DNA from: Juglans regia
Lineage: Eukaryota; Streptophyta; Magnoliopsida; Fagales; Juglandaceae
DNA length: 64,000 nt
Reading direction: 5' to 3'
Assembly (NCBI RefSeq): GCF_001411555.2
Contig: NC_049904.1
Coordinates: 24,875,370-24,939,369, forward strand
Shown piece by piece: positions 11,565-24,500 of this stretch. The position numbers and the translations under genes are program-made. The notes beneath the pieces are model-generated. The model made no database searches. It was not told the DNA's origin and worked only from the letters and a program-made list of their open reading frames with translations. Each line of letters begins with the position of its first letter. The stretch's first letter is position 1.

Positions 11565-13560
11565 TTTGGAAGCTGATCCATGGTTTGAGTAATTAGGGAA
11601 AAGTAAAATCTCTGGCTCATATGAAGCTGTTGAATGTTCTAAAAAGAGAAAGCATTTTGTAATTGTTGTTTGGTAAATTAATATTCCTGTCTGTCTTTGT
11701 TGTGGGGTTAAGTATCTATTGCTAATTAAGCAAATATCTCATTGCTTTCTTTAAGTTGTTCCCATAATTACCATAAAAAGCTGATGGATGGACATTGGAC
11801 AACTCCAAGAATATTATTGAAAGGTTCATTGGGTTTTCAGTTGTAGCTCTAACAGCACATGCTGATGGCAATCTCCACCATTAATCCACAGCTTATCTGC
11901 CCTTAATGATCGATCATGATCAGTTGTTTTATGTGAAATTAATCGATCTAATACTATTTTCATTTTTTTTCCCTCTGTATTTACATTTATACAGAGAAAT
12001 ATTTTAACCACAAAAATATTTTATAAAAGTAAATTCATAAAATGACGTAGCTTTATGTACGTTAGACTGTAAAGTTATTTTTATTGTAAAATAAAACTGA
12101 CGTAGTACATAAAATCATCTCAGTTTGTAAGTTTCTTTTTGTGAAATCTCTTTTGTATCTGTCACAGTCCTTCTATATATTAGTTCCATGAACAATGTCT
12201 CTTCTTTCCAACTCAGTCTACTTCGTTGTAGAAAATTATTGAGAAGAGCCTATCAAAATAGAGAAATTAATTTTTATAAATTGAATCTGCCAATTCACAA
12301 TTTCAGAAAATTAGTGCAAATGGCACTTATCATACTAAAATAATAACGGACCCCATTGTTTATCAGATCACTAGTAACAATGGTATTTGTTGTAAGTACA
12401 GAAATTTTGAATTAAAGTAGAAAATATTAATATTTTAATGTATAATAATAGTTAAGTTGTAATATAATTGGAAGTGTATCGTTGTCTTTTTTTTATTATG
12501 TAAATTTAGAAAAGAATGAAGTTGAATTTATCACGAGAAAAAGGAGAGACGAGACGAAGGATGAGATTAATTAGAAGAGCTTTTTGGGAAGCAGCAGAAG
12601 GGTGTACGTGGAAAGATATCAGATATCAATACAGTATACATCTTTTGTCCCTTTTTATTATTATTTTTATTATTATCGAGACAGTTGAGTGCGTAAATAT
12701 TATATAATTATTTAAAAATAAATAAATACGAAATTTATATAAAAAAATAATAATAATTTTTTTATATATGAACTTTTGAGTGTCGTGCAAAATCATATTC
12801 AACGTAAGTTTGTGTGGAAGAAAGAAAACCGAGTTTTTTTTTTGAAGGAGAAATAAAAACGAGTTTAGTTAAGTAGGATTGTATAAAAATAAATTAACAA
12901 TTTTTTATGTGAAATATTAGATTTCTTTTGTAATAAAAATAATTTTATAATTTAATATAATTGGAGATAATATTAAATCAACAATAATCTTGATTTGATT
13001 TCATATTAAAATCAACTGATTTTTCTATAAGTAGTTATTCAATTACAATTTAAAATAATAAAGATGTAATTATTTAAAAATAATAATATTTATACTCGTA
13101 GAATGTGCAATCTCCGTATACTTTCTTTAAAAAAAATAGATATATCTGAAATCCACATGATAAAATTATTTTTTTTAATAATAATTCTCACTTTCTTTTA
13201 AAAAAATATCCGAGAACTACACATTCCAAAACCGTATATAACATTACCTAAAATGTTATAATTTTAGAACAGAGAGAGGGGCTTTAAAGTTTAAACAATC
13301 TCTATGAGAGAGAAAAATCCACCACCTGACTCTCTTTCACTTGCCACCGCCGGAACAAAGGGTTCGGACTCGATAAATGATGATTTTAAGGCCTGATAAA
13401 GAATGTGTATTTGGGCCCTATCTTTATGGAAAATGGGCTTGGCTTACATGACCCAGAATTAGGAAATCTGTTCTTGTTTTTGACGGTGCCGTTTGATTGC
13501 CACTTAACTGGACATGATTTCCAGCTCAACAAATAGCATTTCTAGGCCTTCTTCCGAAGG
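11565..13560. other. Intergenic region between the X8 gene and psaK
   Basis: No gene recognised. The first 200 bases probably hold the 3' UTR of the X8 gene. A MITE-like copy of the 11253 family lies at about 13089-13252 (GAATGTGCAA at its left end, CACATTCC at its right end). Confidence 0.5.
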
Positions 13561-13793
13561 AACTCAGAAACCTTATCGAAATTGGATAAATCCAATGGCA
13601 TGGTGCCACATCAGCAAAAAGTATCCAAGTGTATCCAAGCATGGTATCCTGAAGCCACAGATTGGTCATGTGGCTGTAGTGCAGCATTTCTTGTGGAGAA
13701 GTTTATAACGGTTTTGAACAAAGGAAATGGTAAACTAGAGAAAGGAGAAATATTGGGTATTGTAAGAACAAATTTTCAATTGGGATTGGAAAA
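13561..13793 (+). promoter_or_regulatory. Probable psaK proximal promoter and 5' leader
   Basis: A TATA-like TTTATAAC sits near 13702, about 90 bases before the ATG. Upstream are an inverted CCAAT box (ATTGG, about 13662), the direct repeat GTATCCAAG/GTATCCAAG (about 13621-13638) and two GATAA (I-box-like) sites further upstream near 13370 and 13393. I-boxes are typical of light-regulated photosynthesis genes, but function is inferred. Confidence 0.35.
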
Positions 13794-14003
13794 ATGGCAA
13801 CTACTGTGATGACTTCTCTCCCACAATATAGTGGGCTAAGACCCCAAATCTCAGCAGCTCCTGTCCGAACCCTGGTTTGTGTCCCTTTTCCCTTACCATA
13901 TCTAGGATCAAAGTTCGTGTTTTTGCATTATAAACTTGCTTTCGATCTATCGTGTGATTCTGGGTATGTGTGTTTGATGTCGTTCTTGCTACTATAAACA
14001 AAT

Positions 14004-14044
<41 letters not shown>

Positions 14045-14989
14045 GTTTCATCGAATGCAAAATCTCTAAGTATGTTGCCATTATTCAGGCAGCAGTTCAA
14101 CCAATGGGGCGTAAGGGAAAGGGAGCTTTGGGTGCTCGCTGTGATTACATTGGATCACCCACAAATTTGGTAAGGTTCAATAAAGAAAGAAAGAAAGAAA
14201 AAACCATTTGCAAGCTCGATTATTGACACCTTAAACATATTGTAGATAGTAAATGTGAAAATCTGTTACTTCAACTGCTATAAAAAATATATTTGTGTTT
14301 GACTTTTTTCATACATGTGATGGGTCCTGCAATAAGTGGTGTTTACAACACCCACCAACTTATAATAGCACAACTCTTCTAAAAATATGTGTTTTTTATA
14401 CACTTGGATAGTAAGAAGAAATGAGATGATTTTAGATGAAAGTTGAGTAAAATATTATTTTTTTAATATTATTTTTTGAAATTTGAAAAAAGTGAATCGT
14501 TTATTATATTTTGTGTAGAAAATAAGAAAGTTGTAATGATGTGATAAGATAAAATTGTTTCTATATCCAAACGGGCCTATTCTCCAATTGTGGACTTCAA
14601 AGAAGAAGCAACAATTTGAAGAAAGGTTGTCTGACTACAAACTCAAGAAAAACTTGGAAACCTTATTAAAGGTTTTTAATTATTTGCTCTGCATGCATAA
14701 CTTTTGCTTCTGTATTTCATGAAGGGATGACTGATCATCTGTCTCTGCATTTGTGGGACAGATAATGGTGGCTTCTACAAGCCTGATGCTATTTGCTGGG
14801 AGGTTTGGGTTGGCACCATCAGCAAACAGAAAGGCGACGGCAGGACTGAAGCTTGAAGTGAGGGACTCCGGCCTGCAGACAGGTGACCCAGCTGGTTTCA
14901 CTCTTGCAGATACCTTGGCATGTGGATCAGTTGGTCACATTATTGGGGTTGGGGTTGTTCTTGGCCTTAAAAACATTGGTGCACTGTAA
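13794..14989 (+). CDS. psaK: Photosystem I reaction centre subunit X (PsaK), chloroplast precursor
   Basis: Three exons of 81, 81 and 228 nt (13794-13874, 14089-14169, 14762-14989) join in phase 0 with GT-AG introns to give 129 aa, matching the ~130 aa usual for this precursor. Residues 1 to about 45 are a Ser/Thr-rich transit peptide ('[20 protein letters not shown]'). The mature part has '[20 protein letters not shown]', a first membrane helix around '[20 protein letters not shown]', the stromal loop '[20 protein letters not shown]' and a second helix with '[16 protein letters not shown]'. PsaK is a two-helix thylakoid protein at the edge of photosystem I that binds chlorophyll and helps dock light-harvesting complex I. 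Start chosen because it is the conserved MATT start. It converges on DDB1, 602 bp away. Very secure. Confidence 0.97.
14005..14041. repeat. (CT)n microsatellite in psaK intron 1
   Basis: About 18 CT units, ending 47 bases before the exon 2 acceptor, so it lies in or just upstream of the polypyrimidine/branch region and could affect splicing. Confidence 0.9.
14402..14577. mobile_element. TTTGGATA-family MITE in psaK intron 2
   Basis: It begins 'ACTTGGATAGTAAGAAG' and ends 'ATATCCAAACGGGCC', imperfect inverted ends, with an AT-rich middle. The same family recurs at 23168, 48427, 48655 and 57308, and perhaps at 6750 and 63300. About 176 bp. Confidence 0.6.
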
Positions 14990-15591
14990 AATTATCTTTA
15001 AATATCTTCTCATCTTTTGACTGATCTCTTTATCTTGTTCTTTGTTTACAATGTGTATTTGGATTAAGAACTCCTAAAAAATGTGTTTGCTGGTGTTGAA
15101 TCGTTCATTGTGGAAACAACGGGTGAATTGATATGTACTTATGCCACTCATAAACCAACAATGGTGTGTTACCAACTGTGGTATCACAGAAACAATTTCA
15201 TAAATCAATGGCTTCGCTAATACGGCAGCTAGAGTCCCAAAGTGTTAATTCAAGAAGAAACAGCAACGAGTGTTGAACAAGATCAGAGAATAGAAAAAGA
15301 AAACACAAGGACAAGGACAAGAAAACTGGTGGAAGAGAAGGTAGAGAAGCCACCTAAACATCAATTGAAGATCCATTTTTAGCGATGAATCAGAATTCTT
15401 AAAAGTTGTAGAGAATGAGACTTTAGGACTTGAGAACGAACAAGACCAATACCATTTTTATCAAAAACATGTACAACTAAAAGTAATAAGATTTAGGATG
15501 AAGAACTAATTCGAAATAAAATACTCCGGGTCGTCGTGGATGTGCGGCTGTGGCTGGAAACTAGAGAAGAAGCTTCGACTGCTTCATAGTG
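14990..15591. other. Shared 3' region between psaK and DDB1
   Basis: The two genes converge, so this 602-bp gap must hold both 3' UTRs. No coding frame and no repeat of note. Poly(A) sites cannot be fixed from the sequence alone. Confidence 0.6.
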
Positions 15592-18500
15592 TCAATGCAG
15601 CCTGGTCAACTCTTCAACTCTCTTGCAAAGCTCCTCAACTGAAACATTCAATGCCTTTGAGATATCATCCATCTTACCACGATTGAGATCAAGGAATGAC
15701 TCAATCAGATCTCCATCTAAGAAATTTCTGGCATCTACTGTCTTCTTCTCATTGTTAAAAGACCTCCACTGCTCGTGGCTCAACCCCCCAACACCCTTTA
15801 TCACCTTCCTCAAGTTTGATTGAAGCTTCTCTAAAAAGAGGTACTGCTCATGAGGTAGTGAAGCGATGACTCCAATTACACCGTTGACAGTACCCAAAAT
15901 GACAGTTGGGATCTGACCCACATCAGAATCTGGCAAACGCATGACAAGGGAACCATGCTGGAACCGATTGACAAATTCTCCAAGGTGATACTCGCCAACT
16001 ACCTCAAGACGACCCCGTTCTTCATCAGTAGCACCTTCGCTATTTTTCCGGACAGTGAAAAGATTGAAGTTATTTTCAGCACCAAGATAAATGTCATCAT
16101 CAAGAATCTCTACAGCTGACATCCAATTTGCATTATAGTCACGGGCTCGCTCTTCAATGGCACCTTCTTCATGCTGATAACAAATAAATTTTATCAATCG
16201 GCAAGAAAACATGTAGCTATAAGAATCCTGCTAAAAACTGAATTTCCAGCCAAGAGGACCCAAACAAAATCACTTATTTGAAAATCCAAATGGGAGCCTT
16301 TTGTTGTTGGAGCAGAAAAACAGCAGATGTGCAATGCTTAGACTACACCTTCTACCCTATATCTACGAGGGGAGGAGGTGCTATCAGCCCGACCTCATTA
16401 GCTGCTGTACTTGACGGTAAATTATATGTTAGCAAAATATTGAAGGCTAATTACTGACCTTATAGATTAACAAGGAGATTGACTTCATCAGATCACCAAC
16501 AACAATGAAATCTCCACGAGTTTGTACATAGAGTGCAAGTATGTGTCCATGATGTCCACATTCAGATTGTAGCTCATGAGAACCATCATCCCGAAGCATC
16601 CATTTGTACAACTGGATTTTTTGATTAATAGCAGCCAGCAGTTTGCCATTAAAGGCATTCACAGAGTAAACAGACCCCTTAGTTTCCTTCTCAGCAATAA
16701 GCTGTAGCTTCCCGTCTTCAACTACGAAAACTAGTATTCGGCCCTAAAATTTTTATGTAGAAATAACAAAAATTAGAATAATATCAGCATATTTATTTTA
16801 CATTTGAGCCAAAAACGAAATAAAAGACCAAAAGTGAAAACATTACCTTGGTTGGTTCATTCTCTTCTGGCAATACATAAGCAGTGCCAACACAGTAGTA
16901 TACGTTATTATCATCCGAGAAAGAGCAACTAAGGATGGAGCAACCATACTCAAAAGTGTCAAGTGGGTAAGTAGATATGAACTCAAAGGTCTGGTCATCC
17001 AGCAGCCGGATGAAATGCATTTCAGAATCTTCTGGACTGGACTGGTTATACTTCACACTGCAAATGGCAAATGTCCTGGACTGCTCCTGATGACAGATAC
17101 GGCGCGCATGCTCCCCAAGTGGGATAGAGCGGATGTGAAGCTTCTGGATATCATCAATGGTGCCAATAGTAAGTTCACCTTCTTTTGCAATTGCAAGGCT
17201 GTTGACAAATCAACAAAAAAGAAAAATTGGTTCATTAGAAAACAGATATTATCATCCCCTCCATTCCGGTGAAATCTGGTCAACAGAAATATGAAAATTG
17301 TACACAGGAGACGACAATCATATATTTACATATATTAACCAAAACTATCATATATTGCCCTGGTAACTTAGAATCGGAGAAGAGAGCAAATACCTGTCTG
17401 GGAAAGCAGCAGAGTTGAAAGGGCACATATGGCTAACTTCTTTCAGATTTACATTACTGTAAAGTAGCTTTTTGTTGCTACTATAAATAACAGTTGGCCT
17501 ATCTGATGCAGCAAACACGTGTGTAGTATTCTTGGATGAGAAAGTACGAAGAGTAATAGGCTGGGTCCCAAGAGAGACTTTTTTCCTATCTGTTAGCTCA
17601 CCAGTGCTAGTGTTCAAAAGAAAATTTAATAGATGCCCATCTCCAAGGGCACATAGCAAGTAAGATATCTGAAAGAAAGAAGCAGCAGACTCACTTAAAA
17701 AGTCTATAAACTACGGAAGTGCTACACACATTTTTCCACATTAAAAAGAACGTGGCAAATCTGTAAAATCCAAAGCATCACAAAAGATTAATTAGGATTG
17801 GCGAACTCTCATTCCCCTCACTGTTCAAACGTATGTCATGAGGGGTACAATAAGAAATTATAATCACAAACAAAATAATTAACTTGAAAAAACTGAGTTA
17901 AGTAAGAATGAAAGGAAAGAAATCTCATGCATGTGCATACCCCTTCAAAGGCACAGAGAAGAACGGACCGAGGTATAATTTCTCCGCCCAAGAGTTCCTT
18001 TGTGATAAGATTCAGGTCAGGAAGTGAAAATATCCTTACACTTATATCCGTCCACATCCCAACAGCAGCGAGCTGGCTATAGTTGGGATTCTCACCGATG
18101 GGATTTATGTCAAGGCATGAGATCTCATACTCCAACTGACCATGTTTTACTTCTGTCAATATACCATCTCCAATTTCTAGATAAGCTAAATGGCCGCAAC
18201 CGGTTGCCAATAAAACCTGTCAGGAGTGCACTGCTTAAATTGTCAATTCATTCATTTCATAAACACCACACTAGATGTTAAGAACAATAGTCTGAACAAA
18301 GTGAAAGTGTGTGCTCTTCTTTTTGCAATGTTTTATCAAGTGAACTTGCTTAGAAAAGAAGAACATTATTAAGCAGCGAACCAATTCAAGCACTAATGTA
18401 TTTATTGTTATTAGATGCATTACAATAAATAGATTATAGAAAGATCAGATCATTAAATTATTTTTGAGTAAAGGAAAGAGAGGAAAGAGGCTCCATAATG

Positions 18501-21500
18501 CCTCCACCCCAGCTCCAACGGGTGTAAAATAACCTGGGTGGCATTAGCAGTGGCAACATTAATCGAATAGCCAGAAGGAGCATTCCACTCATGCCGCAGC
18601 TCTCTAGATGTAGAACTGACCAGTCTCACAGAGCTTGAGGTGACCTGTAAAGATGATTGATCAGCCAGCACATACTAAACACAAAACTATCAACAAATTA
18701 ACCATCTCCAGATCTAATTCCACAAAGGCAGTTATTAATTCTTTCTTGAGAACATGAATGAATGAATGAATGTTGCCTACAGGCAGCATTCATCTTCTTT
18801 TTCTTTTCTTGATTTTGTTTCATAAGTAACATAAGTTCTCTTCTTGAATTTCTTCATTTTGTATTTCCTTTTCTTAAAAGAAATGTATCAACTACTACCA
18901 CATCAACCAATTCCATCACTTCAGTAGATGAAGTAACGGTGAATGACGACTGATGTTTTGAACAATACAATGGATTTGCCGTGCCAACACTTTCAATGGA
19001 CTTTTTTTCTCTTAGGTTTGAAATCTGGATAACCTTTTAACTCAATCTCATAAATCAAATTATTAATTTAAGTTTCATCATGCAAATAAAGTTTATGCAG
19101 GTTTTCATGCATGCATGGACTCAAAGACAAAACGATATTTTTTTATTGGCACCAAGTGTCTAGAACAAAGTCCCCACTAATTACTGGGGTGCATAGGCCC
19201 TCGGCAAGGAGTTTTCCGCAAGTGCACCTTGGGTGCCTAGAAATTGTTTACACCCAAGGTCCGAACCTTAGACTTGGAAGTAGCATACCACCACAACCAA
19301 GGCTCTCAATACTTGAGCCAACCCCTAGGGATTAATAGACAAAAAGATTGGAGAGGCACATAAATATTCGACTCCACAAAAGCTCTAGAAAGGGCTGCTC
19401 TGGCTTACTTTTTAGCTGAAACTCCAAATCTTATAAAAATACTTAACACCCATTCGTAATGCAAGACATTAATATTATAACTATAAAGCAACTGACTATT
19501 TCCATTCACCCATGACACTATCAAATAAGATCCAAGAAAAAAAAAATTGCCTCAGGAAACTAAATTTCACAAAAAGAACAATCAACTAGTTTAGTTTTAT
19601 CGTAAAAAAAAAATATATATCTGAAATTTTAGACCATGAGAGAAGGTAGATTGATAAAGATAGAAAACATACTTGTACAAGTTGGTTGTGCACAGCATCA
19701 TGGCAAAACAAAGTCTGCACTTGAGAGCAGAAGCCCTCTATCTCAGTTTCTTCCAACTCATCCTCAAGATTCATTGCCAAAATTCGTGTCTCACTGATAA
19801 AGCTTACAACCAGGAATGTGTCAAATGGATCATCAGTAGAAGATCTTAACGACCACATTCCCTTAATACCTTGAAGTTCTACTGAAGCCTACACCATTTT
19901 ATACGTATACATCCACAAATTAGACTCATACAAATACTCAAAGAAATTTTGTGGAAAGGTGAATCATTAAATATGACATACCTGTTCATTGATGCCTATT
20001 CCATTTCGAACAATGCGAAGAGAACCATCTTTATAAGCTCCAGAGCAAGTTACAACCTGACCTTGGCCTTGCCTTTCTAGGTCCACGACACAAAAGTCAA
20101 CAATTGGCCCCAAGTTGACGTATCGTTCTAGTACCTCCACGTATGAACCTTTTGCATCAGGCTGAAGATTTAATTTCACAAGCTGTGTACACACCAATAT
20201 GGAGTGTAAGCATAGAATCTCACAAATGATTTTAAAACATCAAATTAACCAAAAAATTGCCAAAACATTAAAAGAGTATGTATTTCTTTTTTTCCTAGAA
20301 GTAAAAGAAACATTAGTGTGAAATTGCATAATCCAAATTTCTTTAGGTTAAAGTTGGCATAAACCAAAGCAGATACGCAAAGAAGCCAAACAAGGTTTCA
20401 AATGCATCCTCACAAAAATTTGTCAGTCATTCTAAACATTCTAAAAAGAATCAGTTAACCTATTGGCTTTTCTTACAAGAGAGTTGAGAAAAAGAGTAGT
20501 TTTTAAAATTTGCAACCCTGAATTGCTTGAGCAAGCAACTAGGAACAGGTGGCAGCATCTGCCTCCCTAAAACATCTTCCTTAATGTCAAGTGCCAACGC
20601 CTTCAATCAATGTAAAAGCCCCAATAACTCCTATTCTTCATACTACTGTGGCCACATCTGAGCTATTCTAGCTGTTTACCATGTATATAACATTGAACCA
20701 TGTCTTGTCAGCCCCTAATAAAGACTGGATCTCAGAAAGGTGGAAGATGTCACTTAGAAAGTCAAGATCATTAATGTCAAATGAACTTATGAAGAAATCT
20801 CTCAGAATACATATTTATAATATGAAGCATATATGCAATACCACACCTGTGAATCTCCATAGCTTGACCCAATATATACAAATGCATTATCAAGATATGA
20901 TATAGTAGATGCAATTGAAGTTTCTCCCAAGAGCTCAATTTTGAGTCCAGTAACCCTACAAGGAAATGTAGATGAAACATTGAGAAGATTCCAGTCATCG
21001 CCAAAATCAATAATTCTAAACTAGGATTTCCTTAGGTTTTGTAATTAAGCAAGTTTTTTTTCCAGAGTATGTTGTTTAATCATTACACAAGAAAGAAGAA
21101 CTTACTTTTCTTTCTCATGGGTTATAACAAGCAGGTGAAGTAGCCCAGCATGGTCGCCAAGTAAATACCTCGAACCATCAGCATCGACTCTTCCATAGGC
21201 TCTTGTGATGGACTTGTAGTGTGCACCAACGTGATTAGGAAGAAACATAGTATATCAGTGAACAATTTTAACTAGAGAATCATTGAAATTTTATGAAAGC
21301 TAAGACCCAATAGCAGCAGGACTCTTATCCTACCGGTCTGATTGGGATTGCTTTGAATGCATTGGCACTGCAGTAGACAATTGTTTCCTCTCCAATGATA
21401 ATGACGCCACAGAGAGGTGGAGGTACTGGTATTAGTAAATCAGCCCCATTGTCAAGATTGTTCTGGGACCAAGGACCCTCGACAAAATCTTTATCCTTAA

Positions 21501-24500
21501 GAGCGACCTCATACGTTTTAACATGGCGAGCATCTTTGTTATCCTGAAAAACTCAGAAAATGAAAGGATGCCATCGAATTTACTATGCTTGATGTACCGG
21601 CACTGTTAAAAATGATTAATTTTACATGAAGGCTACTTGCCCCAAAGGCCTGAGTAGCCATTTGAAACCTAGCCCTCCAGAATTGATTACTGACATTTGA
21701 AGTATTATTCACAAAGTAAATAAATTGAGTAGTACATAGCTCTTGATGAACATGTGAAGGCAAAAAGAAAAATTGGGGAGGACCTGGTAGAGAACCACAA
21801 CTGTGGGTTTTGAACAACCATAAAGAAACTTAATATCCAAAACTTGAAGCTCCTCTAGCCTGAAAACACATAAGGCCAAAAGATGTAATCACTCTCACTA
21901 TTCCAATATACGAATAATAATAATAGAAACATAAACCGCAGGAACTATTATCTCATTGATAGAAGTAATTCTTTAAGAACGAATCAACTGAATGTAGATC
22001 AGCACGTGAAATTTCTGTTTGCTTTGCATGCTGTTCATGAAAATTTGGAATAGGACCTTACAGTGAAGGACGCCAAGATCTCTTCCATTATGGCTGAATA
22101 AGGTCAAACAGCAGATGAACCAGGCTTTTAGGCAGATTTTGGCAAGCATTTTAAAAGCCATGGGTTTCCAAGAGCTGGAAGGCATGCACGGCAACCAAAC
22201 CCAAACTTACCTAATCTCTTTTACAATTATATATGATATTTGAAATGTATATTGGATATGCATATTTTCTGCGATAGTTTGGTTAGGAAGTTGTTCACTT
22301 TAGTTATTTGAGTTATGTTAAGGAGACAGATGAATCTTCTTTGTTAAGAAAAAAAATATATATTTTGACGGTTGTAGTTTATAGTTCAGTTTTTTTTGCT
22401 AATGCTACTTATCAAAAAAATGTATTAGCTAATGCTGTATGAATGAATCACGGGTCTTGTTCTGAGAAATATATCTTATAAAAGAGTCGGTGCTCTCTCC
22501 TCCGCCGAAGGAAAATTAAAAGTCAGTGATATATCAAGTTGCAGAAATGACAGATGTGTAAATATATAATACCAAAGGAACAGGTACATTGAACTTTTGG
22601 ATATGATAAAAGGAAATGCCCAATGTAGATATGATAAAACTAGCCAAACCAGGCATCGAACTTTTGGAATCCAATTTTTTAAAGAGACATCAGTTATTTT
22701 TTTTTATAGGTAGCGTATTTTTTTTAACAAGTAAAGAGACATCAACTAATGCATTCTCCTTAAAATAAAAAGGTACAACTTTATAATCCCAATGGGTGGC
22801 ATAGTGGTCTTGGGGTGAGCCACATAAACCAGACGTCTTGAGTTCAAAATTCTGCATTCACTATCTTGGAGCCATTGGACTGGGAGAATTTCCCCTTAAA
22901 TTACCCGAAGTGCACTTTGGGAAAATCCTTGCCGAGGGCCTATGCATTCTCGGGATTAGTCAGGACTTTGTCCCGAACACCCAATGCAAATAAAAAAAGT
23001 ACAATTTTTCAAGACAACCTTCTTTAAAAACTCAAATAATTATTATAGCAATTCAAACCATCAACTTTTTCTTTTAAAAAAAAGGTCATATTAGAAAAGT
23101 TCTCGAGTCTTTCCAAATTGGACGATATTTTGGGACATTCTGAAATGTAATCCTGGACAAACAATAAGGCCTCGTTTGGATATGTTGAGATAAGATGAAA
23201 AATCTGTGAATGGTAGTGAAATTGTTTGTGAATGAAATGGTTAGAGTTAAGATGTGTTATTGGATTTCAATGAAGGAGAGAGAAAAAGTTGAATAAAAAT
23301 ATTATGAAGTTAAATTATTGTTAGAATATAATTTTAATATTAATTTTGTTTTGGGATTTGAAAAAATTGAATTACTTTTTGAATTTTGTTTGGAAGTTTA
23401 GGAAAGTTGTAATGATTAGGTAATGATTAGATAAAAATGTTGAAAATTTTAAATTGAAAAGTGTTTGTGTATAAGTGATGTTTGAGAAGGAAATGGGATG
23501 GGATGGGATGGGACGGGACGGGATGGGTTGAGATAGCTATCCAAAATAGGCCTAAGTGACTAGGGGGAGTATTTAATACATTGTGCACCCACTAATTCTT
23601 CACTAGTATAATCAACCAAATTAGTCAGATTAATTGGTCTCTCTGGAACCTTTGAAGATATGCAAGATTAGGGATTGATCAAGACAACAATAAAAACATA
23701 CCTAATGTTAAATGCTTCTTTGAGCTGCCCTTTGTTATCAAACGGAATGACCTGAGAAACAACGAGGTATGAACGTAAAAAAGTTTTAATGTAATAGCAA
23801 AGATTAGAATTCTGCTCAAATGTAAATTAGAATAATATTAGGTATAGACATTGCAAGTAATTTTATCAAATACCTTGAACAATCCATCATATAAATGGAG
23901 TCCAATTAGTCTGCAATCTGGATCAATTATGCCAATCTGAAGAAAAACAAGAAATGTTTTTTGTAAGTTGAACTTTATTAATGAACAAATAAGTCGTTGC
24001 TGAGTACAGAGAGCATAATACAGAAAAAAAATGAGATGAATAAGAATAAGAACAAGAAAAAGAGAGAAGTTAGGTGCAATGAAATTCGCTTAAATTTTCA
24101 GTAAAAACTGTAACATGTTATGAATGTCCATCCCAAGGAAAATCAACTTATTTAAGCCATTCTTTAAACCCAGCAAACGAAAACATGAAGAGATTGAACT
24201 CAACTGAGAATAAAATAAATACCTGCCCATTGTCTGTAGGACGACCAATACGGTCTGAAACATCCCCCATTGCTCTAAATGACAGGCAGAAATTTGTTAG
24301 TGAAAATGTAATAAAACTCATCAATGAATTACAATGGTTTCATAGAGCCATGAAAGTTTCTCAAACTTTTTTTTATATATAAGAACCGTGCGTATTTCCT
24401 GATCAAGAGTTTTCATCTGGTGCTAACGATTTATCATGTAAAACAGTAGTAATTTTCATTAAAGTAAAAGGTAAAACCTATTTAAAGTAGTACTTTAAGT

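Noticed and set aside
13514..13809. Open frames just upstream of psaK
   Set aside because: They lie in the promoter/leader, have no recognisable family, and no splice logic joins them to psaK.
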